Shown: piece after piece, positions 8,930-16,455 of the stretch | Layout: each line of letters opens with the position of its first letter | Position numbering within the stretch: the first letter of the stretch is position 1 | Assembly: GCF_001462455.1 (NCBI RefSeq) | Contig: NZ_LNTD01000086.1 | Location: forward strand, 62,001-126,000 | Reading direction: 5' to 3' | Source of the DNA: Cellulomonas sp. B6 | Lineage (GTDB): Bacteria; Actinomycetota; Actinomycetes; Actinomycetales; Cellulomonadaceae | DNA length: 64,000 nucleotides | Translations under genes and position numbers: made by a program | The notes under the pieces: model-generated | Seen by the model: the letters and a program-made list of their open reading frames with translations, nothing else | The model's database searches: none | What the model was told of the DNA's origin: nothing

Positions 8930-10411
8930 TCAGGACGCGCGCTGCTCCAGCAGACGCAGCAGCGTGCGGACGCCGACGCCGGTGCCGCCGACGGGCGTGT
9001 AGCCGAACGCCGTGCGCTCGTTGAACGCGGGGCCGGCGACGTCGAGGTGCGCCCAGGGCGTCGAGCCGACGAACTCCTGCAGGAAGATGCCCGCGGTCAG
9101 CATGCCGCCGAACCGGTCGCCGATGTTGGCGAGGTCGGCCACCTTCGACTTCAGGCCGGCGCGCAGGTCGGCCGGCAGCGGCATGGGCCAGAACTGCTCG
9201 CCCGCGGCGTGCGCGGCGTCGACCAGCTCGGCCCGTGCGGCGTCGGTGCCCATGACGGCCGAGACGCGGTGACCCAGCGCGACCATCTGCGCACCCGTGA
9301 GCGTCGCGATGTCGACCACGAGGTCGGGCTTCTCCTCGACGGCGGCCACGAGGCCGTCGGCCATCACGAGCCGGCCCTCGGCGTCGGTGTTGAGCACCTC
9401 GACGGTCTTGCCGCCCCGGATCGTGATGACGTCGGACGGGCGCTGCGCGGTCCCCGACGGCATGTTCTCGGCCAGGCACAGCCAGCCGGTGACGGCCACG
9501 GGGAGCCCGAGCTGCGCGGCCGCGACGACCGTGTGCAGCACGGCGGCGGCCCCCGCCATGTCGGACTTCATCGCCTCCATGCCGGCGGCGGGCTTGATCG
9601 AGATGCCGCCGGAGTCGAACGTGATGCCCTTGCCGACCAGCGCGACGTGACCCGACGCGCGCGACGGCGCGTACGCGACCTTGACCAGGCGCGGGGGCCG
9701 GGCCGAGCCCTGCCCGACGCCGACGATGCCGCCGTACCCGCCCGCGGCGAGCGCCTTCTCGTCGAGGACCGTGACCTTGAGGCCCTTGGCGCCCGACGCC
9801 TTGACGGCCGCCTTGGCGGCGTCGGCGAACGCGGCCGGGTACAGGTCGTTGGGGGCGGTGTTCACGAGGTCGCGCGTCGCGTGCACGGCCGCGGCCAGGA
9901 CCTCGGCGCGGGCGACGGCGGCCTTCGCGGCCTTGTCGCGCACGCGCGCCGTGACCACCTCGACGCGCACGACCGGCGCGTCCTGCTCGTGGTACCGGGC
10001 GAAGGAGTAGGCGCCCAGGAGCGCACCCTCGGTCACCGCGGCGACGGCGGCCGCGTCGGGCGTCGGCAGCGCGAGCGCGACCGAGTCGAGCCCTGCCAGC
10101 TCGCGCGTCGCGGCGCCGGCCGCGCGGCGCAGGGCCTCGGCGCCCTCGGGCGTGGCGGCGTCGAGCGACGCGTCGCCCAGGCCGGTGAGCACGAGCGTCG
10201 CGGCCTTCAGACCCGTGCCGGGCAGGCGGCGGACCTCGTCGGGCGCGCCCGTGATCCCGAGGCGGGCGCCGTCCTGAGTGATCTGCCGCGCGAGCTCGGC
10301 GGGCAGCCAGGCCGCGTCGACGGGGGTGACGGACGTGCCCTGGGGGCGGACGGCGACGACGACCGCCTCGACGTCGAGCCGGGCGGGGTCGGTGGAGGTC
10401 AGCGAGATCAC
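8930..10411 (-). CDS. pepA: Leucyl aminopeptidase (M17 family)
   Basis: 493-residue zinc/manganese aminopeptidase that releases N-terminal residues from peptides in the cytosol. The C-terminal catalytic domain has VGKGITFDSGGISIKPAAGM with the catalytic Lys, SDMAGAAAVL, and the family signature NTDAEGRLVMADGL supplying metal-binding Asp and Glu. The N-terminal domain is the usual less conserved macro-like domain. The GTG at 10411 lies 6 nt after a TACCAT box, so the transcript is probably leaderless. The position near the E2 gene matches M. tuberculosis pepB (Rv2213). Confidence 0.95.
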   Translation of the reverse strand: MISLTSTDPARLDVEAVVVAVRPQGTSVTPVDAAWLPAELARQITQDGARLGITGAPDEVRRLPGTGLKAATLVLTGLGDASLDAATPEGAEALRRAAGAATRELAGLDSVALALPTPDAAAVAAVTEGALLGAYSFARYHEQDAPVVRVEVVTARVRDKAAKAAVARAEVLAAAVHATRDLVNTAPNDLYPAAFADAAKAAVKASGAKGLKVTVLDEKALAAGGYGGIVGVGQGSARPPRLVKVAYAPSRASGHVALVGKGITFDSGGISIKPAAGMEAMKSDMAGAAAVLHTVVAAAQLGLPVAVTGWLCLAENMPSGTAQRPSDVITIRGGKTVEVLNTDAEGRLVMADGLVAAVEEKPDLVVDIATLTGAQMVALGHRVSAVMGTDAARAELVDAAHAAGEQFWPMPLPADLRAGLKSKVADLANIGDRFGGMLTAGIFLQEFVGSTPWAHLDVAGPAFNERTAFGYTPVGGTGVGVRTLLRLLEQRAS

Positions 10412-10417
10412 GCGTCG

Positions 10418-10423
10418 ATGGTA
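10418..10423 (-). promoter_or_regulatory. -10 box TACCAT for pepA
   Basis: TACCAT on the minus strand, 6 nt before GTG 10411. Confidence 0.6.
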
Positions 10424-10511
10424 GCGGCGCCCCGGGACCCGACGAGGCGCACCGGGGCGCGGACCCGCGCGTCGTGCGGCCGCCGAAGGGCCGTGGGGCG
10501 CGCCGGGCCGG

Positions 10512-10517
10512 TAGGTT
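10512..10517 (+). promoter_or_regulatory. -10 box TAGGTT for the 10526 gene
   Basis: TAGGTT, 8 nt before GTG 10526; it also marks the start of the two-gene membrane-protein unit. Confidence 0.55.
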
Positions 10518-10525
10518 GTCGCCCC

Positions 10526-10885
10526 GTGGTCATCCCCCTCGCCGTCGTCGTGGCGGCGCTCTGCGTCGCGCTCGCCGGCTGGGCGACCTGGTTCGTCGTG
10601 GCCGACCGGGCGGTCGTGCTGCGCCAGCTGTGGGGCGGGGCCGTCGTCGAGGGCGTGCTGCTCGTGCAGGCCGTCGTGCTCGCGGTCGTGCAGGCCACGG
10701 GGTCGCAGGACGTCGACGGCGTGCTGCTGTGGGGCTACGTGGTCACGCAGCTCGTGATCCTTCCCGTGGCCGCGGCCTGGGCGTTCGCCGAGCGGACCCG
10801 CTGGAGCTCGGTCGTGCTCCTCGTCGCGGCCCTCACCGTGGCGTTCCTCGAGTACCGCCTGCTGCAGATCTGGGGGACCGTGTGA
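10526..10885 (+). CDS. Small integral membrane protein (4 predicted helices), hypothetical
   Basis: 119 residues, nearly all hydrophobic, with about four membrane helices (residues 4-25, 38-58, 68-88, 95-113) and short loops. One charged loop (DRAVVLRQLWGG) lies between helices 1 and 2. No family motif is recognised. Its stop overlaps the next gene's GTG by 4 nt (GTGA), so the two are translationally coupled and may act together in the membrane. Similar small paired membrane proteins next to pyrD are seen in related actinobacteria, but their function is unknown to me. Confidence 0.75.
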   Translation: MVIPLAVVVAALCVALAGWATWFVVADRAVVLRQLWGGAVVEGVLLVQAVVLAVVQATGSQDVDGVLLWGYVVTQLVILPVAAAWAFAERTRWSSVVLLVAALTVAFLEYRLLQIWGTV

Positions 10886-11322
10886 CCGACCCGACCGCTC
10901 CGCGGCGCCGTCCCACCGGTACGGGTGCCGGCCGACTGCTGGTCGCCGTGTACGGCGTGCTCGCGCTCGCCGCGACGGCGCGCGGCCTGTACCAGGTGGG
11001 CACCAAGCTCGACGAGGCGCCCGTCGCCTACGTGCTCTCGCTCGTCGCGGGCGTCGTGTACCTCGTGGCGACGCTCGCGCTCGCGCTCGACCGCCGCCGG
11101 CTCGCGTGGGCCGCCGTCGGGTTCGAGCTCGCGGGGGTGCTGGTGGTCGGCCTGCTGTCGATCGTCGACGTCGGCGACTTCCCCGACGAGACCGTGTGGT
11201 CCAGGTTCGGTGCCGGGTACGGGTACGTGCCGCTGCTGCTGCCGTTCGTCGGCCTGTGGTGGCTGCGACGCACGGGACGTCCGGACGTCCCGGCGCCGGC
11301 GGACCAGTCCACCGTAGGGTGA
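10882..11322 (+). CDS. Integral membrane protein (4 predicted helices), hypothetical
   Basis: 146 residues: a short basic, Pro/Thr-rich N-terminus, then about four helices around residues 16-34, 48-68, 75-95 and 112-132. A conserved-looking polar loop between helices 3 and 4 reads DVGDFPDETVWSRFGAGYG. It shares a GTGA overlap with the preceding membrane protein. The end of the gene contains the pyrD -10 box, so pyrD may be read both from this unit and from its own promoter. No function is assigned. Confidence 0.75.
   Translation: MTDPTAPRRRPTGTGAGRLLVAVYGVLALAATARGLYQVGTKLDEAPVAYVLSLVAGVVYLVATLALALDRRRLAWAAVGFELAGVLVVGLLSIVDVGDFPDETVWSRFGAGYGYVPLLLPFVGLWWLRRTGRPDVPAPADQSTVG
11315..11320 (+). 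promoter_or_regulatory. -10 box TAGGGT for pyrD
   Basis: TAGGGT, 6 nt before GTG 11327. Its last T is the first base of the upstream TGA stop. Confidence 0.6.
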
Positions 11323-11326
11323 CCGC

Positions 11327-12379
11327 GTGTACCGGCTGCTGTTCGACCTCGTCTTCCGTCGCATGGATCCCGAGAAGGCGCACGAGGTCGCGTTCGCGCT
11401 GATCGGTGCGGTGGGTCGCGTACCCGTGCTGCGGTGGTGCGTGCGGCGCGTGCTGCGGGTCCCGCGCGGCGGTGCCGGCTCCGTCCGGGTCTGGGGACGC
11501 ACGTTCCCGGGGCGGTTCGGGCTCGCGGCGGGCTTCGACAAGAACGCCCGTGCGGTCGAGGGGCTCGCGATGCTCGGTTTCGCGTTCGTCGAGATCGGCA
11601 CGGTCACCGCGCACGCGCAGCCCGGCAACGAGCAGCCCCGGCTGTGGCGCGTGCTGCCGCAGCGGGCGCTGCGCAACCGCATGGGCTTCAACAACGAGGG
11701 GTCGGCCGCCGTCGCCGCACGGCTGCGCCGGCTGCGTGCGACCCCGCACGGCCGTGCCCTGGTCGTGGGCGTCAACATCGGCAAGACCAAGGTGACGCCC
11801 GTCGACCAGGCGGCCGCGGACTACGCGACGAGCGCCGAACGGCTCGCGCCCTACGCGGACTACCTCGTGGTAAACGTGTCCTCGCCCAACACGCCCGGCC
11901 TGCGCGACCTGCAGGCGGTCGACGCGCTGCGCCCAGTCCTGTCGGCCGTCCGGGTGGCCGCGGACGAGGCGACCGCGCGCGCCGGACTCCCGACCGTGCC
12001 CGTCCTGGTGAAGATCGCGCCCGACCTGAGCGACGACGACGTCGACGCGGTCGCCGACCTCGTGGCCGAGCTGGGGCTCGACGGCGTCGTCGCCGTGAAC
12101 ACCACGATCGCGCACGACCTCGGCCCCGGTGGCCTGTCCGGGCCGCCCGTGCTCGCCCGCGGCCTCGACGTCGTCGCCCGGCTGCGCACGCGACTCGGCC
12201 CCGACGGCGTGATCGTCGGCGTGGGCGGGGTCAGCGGTGCCGCCGACGCGCGTGAGTACCTCGCGGTCGGCGCCACGCTCGTGCAGGCCTACACCGCGTT
12301 CATCTACGAGGGCCCGTTCTACGCTGCTCGCGTCGCGCGCGCGCTCGCGGGCGACGCCACGGCACGGGAGGTGCGGTGA
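11327..12379 (+). CDS. pyrD: Quinone-dependent dihydroorotate dehydrogenase (class 2)
   Basis: 350-residue flavoprotein that oxidises dihydroorotate to orotate and passes electrons to the quinone pool in pyrimidine synthesis. The N-terminal amphipathic membrane-association helix (FDLVFRRMDPEKAHEVAFAL) marks class 2. Substrate and FMN motifs include GLAAGFDKNARAVEG near residue 65 and FNNEGSAAVAARL near 120. The catalytic serine lies in VNVSSPNTPGLRDLQ near residue 183, and the phosphate-binding GVGGVSGAADAREYL near residue 295. The leaderless GTG start is supported by a TAGGGT box 6 nt upstream. Confidence 0.96.
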   Translation: MYRLLFDLVFRRMDPEKAHEVAFALIGAVGRVPVLRWCVRRVLRVPRGGAGSVRVWGRTFPGRFGLAAGFDKNARAVEGLAMLGFAFVEIGTVTAHAQPGNEQPRLWRVLPQRALRNRMGFNNEGSAAVAARLRRLRATPHGRALVVGVNIGKTKVTPVDQAAADYATSAERLAPYADYLVVNVSSPNTPGLRDLQAVDALRPVLSAVRVAADEATARAGLPTVPVLVKIAPDLSDDDVDAVADLVAELGLDGVVAVNTTIAHDLGPGGLSGPPVLARGLDVVARLRTRLGPDGVIVGVGGVSGAADAREYLAVGATLVQAYTAFIYEGPFYAARVARALAGDATAREVR

Positions 12380-12591
12380 TGGTCGCGCAGCCCCGGTGGC
12401 GGTGGCGGCTCGTCGGCGACGACGGGCTGTCCGTCGACCGCCCCGGCAGCCCCGTGTTCCTCGTGCGGTTCGACGCCGAGCAGTGGCTGGGTGAGCACTG
12501 GCGCGCGCTCGCCGGGCAGGGCGTCCGGCACGCCGTGCTCCAGCACGACGGCCAGGACCTGCCGCCCGGGCTCGACCTGCCGTCGGACTGA
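12379..12591 (+). CDS. Small hypothetical protein coupled to pyrD
   Basis: 70 residues beginning MVAQPRWRWRLVGDDGLSV. It overlaps the pyrD stop by one base (TGATG), a typical reinitiation arrangement. It is rich in Trp, Arg and acidic residues, has no membrane segment, and the repeated short strands suggest a small beta-rich protein. No recognised family or function. Coding is supported by coupling and by codon pattern matching the neighbours. Confidence 0.65.
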   Translation: MVAQPRWRWRLVGDDGLSVDRPGSPVFLVRFDAEQWLGEHWRALAGQGVRHAVLQHDGQDLPPGLDLPSD

Positions 12592-12645
12592 GCCGCCCGC
12601 GGGTCCTGCGGGTACCCGACGGTGCGGGGTCGGGCTCGGCGCCGG

Positions 12646-14094
12646 TCAGACCAGGGCGGGCTGCGCCGCACCCACGCGGCCCGCGGGTGCGCCCGCGAGC
12701 ACGGCCCACGCGGCCGCGAGCCCGTCGACCGCGTGCCGCAGCGCGTCGACCGGCTGCGAGAACGGCACCCGCAGGTGGTCGTCGAACGTGCCGCCCACCC
12801 CGAACGCGGTGCCGGGTGCGACGCGCACGCCGTGGCCGTGCGCGAGCGCCGAGAGCGCCGTGGCGACGGGCCGTCCGAGGTCGACCCAGGTCGACAGACC
12901 GCCCGCGGGCACCGGTACCTGCCACTCCGGCAGGTCGTACGCCAGCATCGCGAGCAGTGCGTCGCGCTGCGCACGCATGTCGCGGCGACGCTGCGCCAGC
13001 ACGTCCTCGGCGCACGCCAGCAGCTCGACGGTGACGAGCTGGTCGAGCACCGACGTCGCGATGTCGACGTGCGCCCGGCGCTGCGCGAGCGCGCCGACGA
13101 GGTCCGGGTGCGCGCGCACCCATCCGACGCGGAGGCCACCCCAGAACGACTTGGACGCCGAGCCGACGCTCACGACGTGCCGGTCCGCCGTGCCGTCGCC
13201 CGCGAACGGTGCGGGCTGCGGCCCGTCGAGCGTGAGGTCGCTCAGGGTCTCGTCACCCACCACCACCGTGCGGGTGCGGCGCGCGAGCTCGCGCACACGC
13301 GCGCGGCCCTCGGCGCTCAACGACGTGCCGGTGGGGTTGTGGTGGTCCGGCACGAGGTAGGCCACGCGGGGAGAGGTCTGGCGGACGGTCGAGTCGAGCA
13401 GGTCGAGGTCCGTGCCGGCGAGCGTCACGGGGACCGGGACGGCGCGGGCCCCGGCCCCACGGACGGCGTCGATCGCGTGCGGGTAGGTCGGGTGCTCGAC
13501 CACGACGCGGTCGCCCGGGCCGGCGAGGCTGCTGGTCAGCAGGTGGATGGCCTGCTGCGCGCCGGTGGTCACGAGCACCTGGTCGGGGGTCGTCGGCACG
13601 CCGCGCCGCGTGTACCGCTCGGCGATCGCCGAGCGCAGCGCGGGCAGCCCCAGCGGCGCGTACCCGGCCCCGGCCAGGTGGCGGGGGAGCTGGTCGAGCG
13701 CCGCGGCGCACGCTGCCGCGAGCTGCGGCGGTGCCGCGGGTGCGGCGGCCGTGAGGTCCACGAGCGCGTCGTCCGTCGTCCCGAGGCTCGCCGGCGCGCG
13801 GTCCCGGCTGCCCGGCGGCAGCGTCGTCACGGTCCCGGAACCGCGCCGGCTGACCAGGAAGCCCTCGTCGCGCAGGAGGTCGTAGGCGGCGGTGGCGGTC
13901 GTGCGCGAGACCCCGAGGGCGTCGGCCGTCTCGCGCTCGCCCGGCAGGCGCGTGCCGAGCGGGAGCGCCCCCGAGCGCGTGAGCGCCCGCAGGCCGTCGG
14001 CCAGCGCCTGGTAGGCGGGGCCCGGGCGCTGCCACGTACCCAGGAGCGTGCGCAGTCGCTGGCCGTTCACGCGTCGGTCGATGCTGATCGCCAT
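12646..14094 (-). CDS. yczR: MocR-like PLP-dependent transcription factor YczR
   Basis: 482-residue MocR/PdxR-type regulator: a GntR winged helix-turn-helix at about residues 15-85 (GTRLPGERETADALGVSRTT is the recognition region) joined to a fold-type I aminotransferase domain. The PLP-anchoring lysine is present in SVGSASKSFWGGLRVGWVRA near residue 325. The divergent neighbour is YczE, and MocR proteins paired with yczE are known as YczR, which is the main reason for the name. It probably represses or activates the shared 62-bp intergenic region, which carries repeated half-sites. ATG 14094 lies 6 nt from CATAGT on the minus strand. Confidence 0.88.
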   Translation of the reverse strand: MAISIDRRVNGQRLRTLLGTWQRPGPAYQALADGLRALTRSGALPLGTRLPGERETADALGVSRTTATAAYDLLRDEGFLVSRRGSGTVTTLPPGSRDRAPASLGTTDDALVDLTAAAPAAPPQLAAACAAALDQLPRHLAGAGYAPLGLPALRSAIAERYTRRGVPTTPDQVLVTTGAQQAIHLLTSSLAGPGDRVVVEHPTYPHAIDAVRGAGARAVPVPVTLAGTDLDLLDSTVRQTSPRVAYLVPDHHNPTGTSLSAEGRARVRELARRTRTVVVGDETLSDLTLDGPQPAPFAGDGTADRHVVSVGSASKSFWGGLRVGWVRAHPDLVGALAQRRAHVDIATSVLDQLVTVELLACAEDVLAQRRRDMRAQRDALLAMLAYDLPEWQVPVPAGGLSTWVDLGRPVATALSALAHGHGVRVAPGTAFGVGGTFDDHLRVPFSQPVDALRHAVDGLAAAWAVLAGAPAGRVGAAQPALV

Positions 14095-14156
14095 GAGGCC
14101 ACTATGAGGCAGGTGGACCTGGCAGACAATGCCACTACGCGCGCGATGATGGAGCC
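14093..14156. promoter_or_regulatory. yczR / yczE divergent control region with repeats
   Basis: The region holds ATGAGGC twice (14093-14099 and 14104-14110, 11 bp apart), GCCACTA twice (14098-14104 and 14131-14137, 33 bp or about three helical turns apart), and the inverted repeat TGGCA-N5-TGCCA at 14120-14134. Helically phased direct repeats are typical of MocR operators, so this is the likely YczR binding site; that is inference. Confidence 0.65.
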
Positions 14157-14291
14157 ATGTGGGTCCTGCTCCTCCTGTTCGCCGCCGCTCTCGTCGGTCT
14201 CGGCGTCGCGCTCGCGCGCACCGTCCGCGCCGACGGCCTCGGCCACCGGCCACCCCCGCGCGGCGCGGTCGAGAGCGGGTGGTCCGCATGA
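14157..14291 (+). CDS. 44-residue single-helix membrane protein upstream of yczE
   Basis: Short gene encoding MWVLLLLFAAALVGLGVALA followed by a basic, polar tail (RTVRADGLGHRPPPRG). It is predicted to be one membrane helix with a short cytoplasmic tail. The GGAG 4-8 nt upstream can serve as ribosome binding site. Its TGA overlaps the yczE ATG (ATGA), so it is probably translated and coupled to yczE. No known family. It could be a partner of YczE or merely a leader peptide that sets yczE translation. Confidence 0.6.
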   Translation: MWVLLLLFAAALVGLGVALARTVRADGLGHRPPPRGAVESGWSA

Positions 14292-14977
14292 GCGACGCGT
14301 CCGCACCCGAGAGCGGGGCCGCAGCCGCAGCCGCCCTGGCTGGCTCGGACGCCCCGGCCACGCACGCCCGCACCGGTGCACGCCGCGGCGGGCAGCTGCT
14401 CGTGGGCCTGGTGCTCTACGCGGTCTCCATCACGCTCCTGCTGCGCGCCGAGCTCGGGGCCATGCCCTGGGACGTGCTCTCCCAGGGGCTCACCCGCGTC
14501 ACCGGGTGGACGTTCGGCACCGTGACCGTCGCCGTCTCGCTCGCCGTGCTGGCGTGCTGGGTGCCGCTGCGGCAGCGGCCCGGCGTCGGGACCGTCGCCA
14601 ACGTGCTGGTGATCGGCGTGCTCGTCGACCCGTTCCTCGCGCTCGCGGCCCTGCTGCCGGAGCCGCTGCCGCTCTGGTCGCGCGCGCTGCTGCTCGCGCT
14701 CGGCGTCGGGCTCAACGGCCTCGCGACCGCGCTCTACGTGGGCGCGCGCCTCGGGCCCGGCCCGCGGGACGGGCTCATGACGGGCCTCGTCGCGCGCACG
14801 GGGTGGCCCGTCCGGCTCGTGCGCGGCGGCATCGAGGTGGTCGTCGTGGCCGCCGGGTGGGCGCTCGGCGGCACCGTCGGCGTCGGCACGCTCGCCTACG
14901 CGCTCGCGATCGGCCCGCTCGTCCACGTGCTCCTCCCGCGGCTGACGGTGCCCGTGGCTCCGGGTGCGCGGCGGTAG
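14288..14977 (+). CDS. yczE: Membrane protein YczE
   Basis: 229 residues with a 35-residue Ala-rich N-terminus, then about five membrane helices. The second helix/loop carries LRAELGAMPWDVLSQGL, and residues 165-175 read GARLGPGPRDGLMTGL; both are family motifs of the YczE/YyaS group. The role is unknown, though members are often linked to MocR regulators and sometimes to peptide or antibiotic production. It is coupled to the preceding 44-residue protein by an ATGA overlap and divergent from yczR. Confidence 0.88.
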   Translation: MSDASAPESGAAAAAALAGSDAPATHARTGARRGGQLLVGLVLYAVSITLLLRAELGAMPWDVLSQGLTRVTGWTFGTVTVAVSLAVLACWVPLRQRPGVGTVANVLVIGVLVDPFLALAALLPEPLPLWSRALLLALGVGLNGLATALYVGARLGPGPRDGLMTGLVARTGWPVRLVRGGIEVVVVAAGWALGGTVGVGTLAYALAIGPLVHVLLPRLTVPVAPGARR

Positions 14978-15018
14978 CCTGCGGCAGGCAGCGCACACGG
15001 CGAGGAGGGCGGACGAGG

Positions 15019-15771
15019 ATGCACACGGTCGGCGCGGTGGTCGACGGCTTCGAGCTCACGGCGTCGGGCGAGTGGGTCCGCGTGTCGCCGACGGCGGGTT
15101 CGCCGTACCGGCTCGGCGACGTGGTCGACGGCCACATGCTCACGGCCGACCTCCGGTGGGTGCCGCTGCGGCGTGCGGCCTCCGCCCCGTACGTCGCGGG
15201 CGACGTCGTCGACGAGCACGTCCTGACGCCGCAGGGGGAGTGGGTCCCGCTCGCCGAGCGGGTCCGCGAGCGGGTCGCCTCCTCGGGGCGGGCGCGCACG
15301 GCGCGGCCCGCGCCGACGTCCGTCGGAGCGGACGCGAGCGCCGCGGAACGTGCGGCGCGGCGCGCCGCCGAGCAGCGCCTGGCGGCGGAGCGGGCCGCGG
15401 ACGAGCGCCGTGCGGCAGCCGAGCGCGCGTCGGCGCAGCAGCGCGCGGCCGACCAGCAGGCGGCGGCCGAGCGGGCCGCCGAGCAGCGGGCGGCCACCCA
15501 GCGAGCGGCGCAGCAGGACGCGTCGGCGCGGACCAGCACGACCGGTGGCGGCACGGCCGCACCGGCCCGTCGGACCTACCGGGTCGGCGACGTGGTCAAC
15601 GGGCACGTCCTGACACCGGACAACCGCTGGGTGCCGGTCGCCGCGCCGGGGTCGTCCCCGCAGCGGCCGCGCCCGCAGCAGCAGACGCCGGGCAGCGGCT
15701 ACCGGCGCGTCGCGCCGTTCCTCGTGGCGGCCTTCGTGCTCATCCAGGTCCTGCGGGCCTGCGGCGGCTGA
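15019..15771 (+). CDS. Tail-anchored protein with four GDVVxGHxLTxxxxWVP motifs
   Basis: 250 residues. Three copies of a motif about 28-30 residues apart occupy the N-terminal 90 residues (GAVVDGFELTASGEWVRV, GDVVDGHMLTADLRWVPL, GDVVDEHVLTPQGEWVPL). A fourth copy (GDVVNGHVLTPDNRWVPV) lies near residue 195 after an 80-residue Ala/Gln/Arg/Glu-rich, helix-forming stretch. A Gln/Pro-rich linker and a single C-terminal helix (FLVAAFVLIQVLRACGG) suggest tail anchoring, with most of the protein on the cytoplasmic side. The motif looks like a short beta-hairpin unit; similar repeats occur in actinobacterial proteins that also carry other domains, but I know of no function. GAGGA at about -6 supports the ATG. 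Confidence 0.75.
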   Translation: MHTVGAVVDGFELTASGEWVRVSPTAGSPYRLGDVVDGHMLTADLRWVPLRRAASAPYVAGDVVDEHVLTPQGEWVPLAERVRERVASSGRARTARPAPTSVGADASAAERAARRAAEQRLAAERAADERRAAAERASAQQRAADQQAAAERAAEQRAATQRAAQQDASARTSTTGGGTAAPARRTYRVGDVVNGHVLTPDNRWVPVAAPGSSPQRPRPQQQTPGSGYRRVAPFLVAAFVLIQVLRACGG

Positions 15772-15820
15772 GCAGTACCGACCCGCGGCCGGCGACCAGG
15801 GACGGGCGAGGCCCCCGGGG

Positions 15821-16423
15821 TCAGGACGGGCGCTGCCCGTGCTTGACCTGCGGCTTGGGCAGCCGCGACGGACGCACCTGGAACGAGCGCAGCACCGCGT
15901 ACATCGGCAGCCCGCGTGCGGGCAGGCCCGACTCGCCGAACTTGGCGACCAGGCGCTTGCGCAGCCCGCGCCACATCCACCACGCGTCGGCCAGCGACGC
16001 CATGATGTAGACGTACAGCAGGACGAGCGACGCGAACGCCACGACCGGTGCGCTGCTCGCGGTGGCGAACTGCAGCACGAGCATCACGGCCGCGATCGGC
16101 AGGAACAGCTCGCCCAGGTTCCAGCGCGCGTCGACGTAGTCGCGCACGTACCGGCGGACGGGGCCCTTGTCGCGCAGCGGCATGTGCCGCTCGTCGCCCG
16201 AGCGCATCGCCTGGTACTCCAGCTCGCGCTGCACGCGCTGCTGGGCGCGCGCGTCCTTGGCGGCGGCCCGGCGGTCGGCGGGCACGAGGGGGCGCTTGTT
16301 GCGGGCCTCGGCCTCCTTGCGCGACGGCGTCGGCCGGCCCTTGCCCGTGCTCCCGGGCTTGGGCGGCTCCGCGACGACGGGGGCGTCGACGGTCGGCGGG
16401 GGGTCCTGCTTGCGTCCGAACAC
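15821..16423 (-). CDS. DUF3043 membrane protein
   Basis: 200 residues: a Pro/Lys-rich, basic N-terminus (residues 1-85, with PTPSRKEAEARNKRPLVP), then two membrane helices around residues 110-150 (ELFLPIAAVMLVLQFATA and VAFASLVLLYVYIMASLAD). A conserved segment DKGPVRRYVRDYVDARWNLGE precedes the helices. This matches the actinobacterial DUF3043 family, whose function is unknown. The GTG is 6 nt from a TACCCT box; the gene diverges from the dipeptidase with only 32 bp between start codons. Confidence 0.85.
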   Translation of the reverse strand: MFGRKQDPPPTVDAPVVAEPPKPGSTGKGRPTPSRKEAEARNKRPLVPADRRAAAKDARAQQRVQRELEYQAMRSGDERHMPLRDKGPVRRYVRDYVDARWNLGELFLPIAAVMLVLQFATASSAPVVAFASLVLLYVYIMASLADAWWMWRGLRKRLVAKFGESGLPARGLPMYAVLRSFQVRPSRLPKPQVKHGQRPS

Positions 16424-16429
16424 GAGGCC

Positions 16430-16435
16430 AGGGTA
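16430..16435 (-). promoter_or_regulatory. -10 box TACCCT for the DUF3043 gene
   Basis: TACCCT on the minus strand, 6 nt before GTG 16423. It lies only 6 bp from the divergent dipeptidase box. Confidence 0.6.
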
Positions 16436-16441
16436 GTCGAG

Positions 16442-16447
16442 TAGCGT
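16442..16447 (+). promoter_or_regulatory. -10 box TAGCGT for the dipeptidase gene
   Basis: TAGCGT, 8 nt before GTG 16456. Two divergent leaderless promoters share 32 bp here, so the -35 region of each would lie inside the other gene. Confidence 0.6.
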
Positions 16448-16455
16448 CGTGGGAC

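Noticed and set aside
8930-13123. A single 1,397-codon minus-strand frame covering pepA and the genes upstream
   Set aside because: Only the last 493 codons (pepA) resemble a protein; the remainder is antisense to pyrD and the small membrane proteins.
14157-14291. Idea that the 44-codon frame is only a chance frame
   Set aside because: Kept as a low-to-moderate confidence gene because the ATGA overlap, hydrophobic helix and upstream GGAG agree; conservation data could still remove it.
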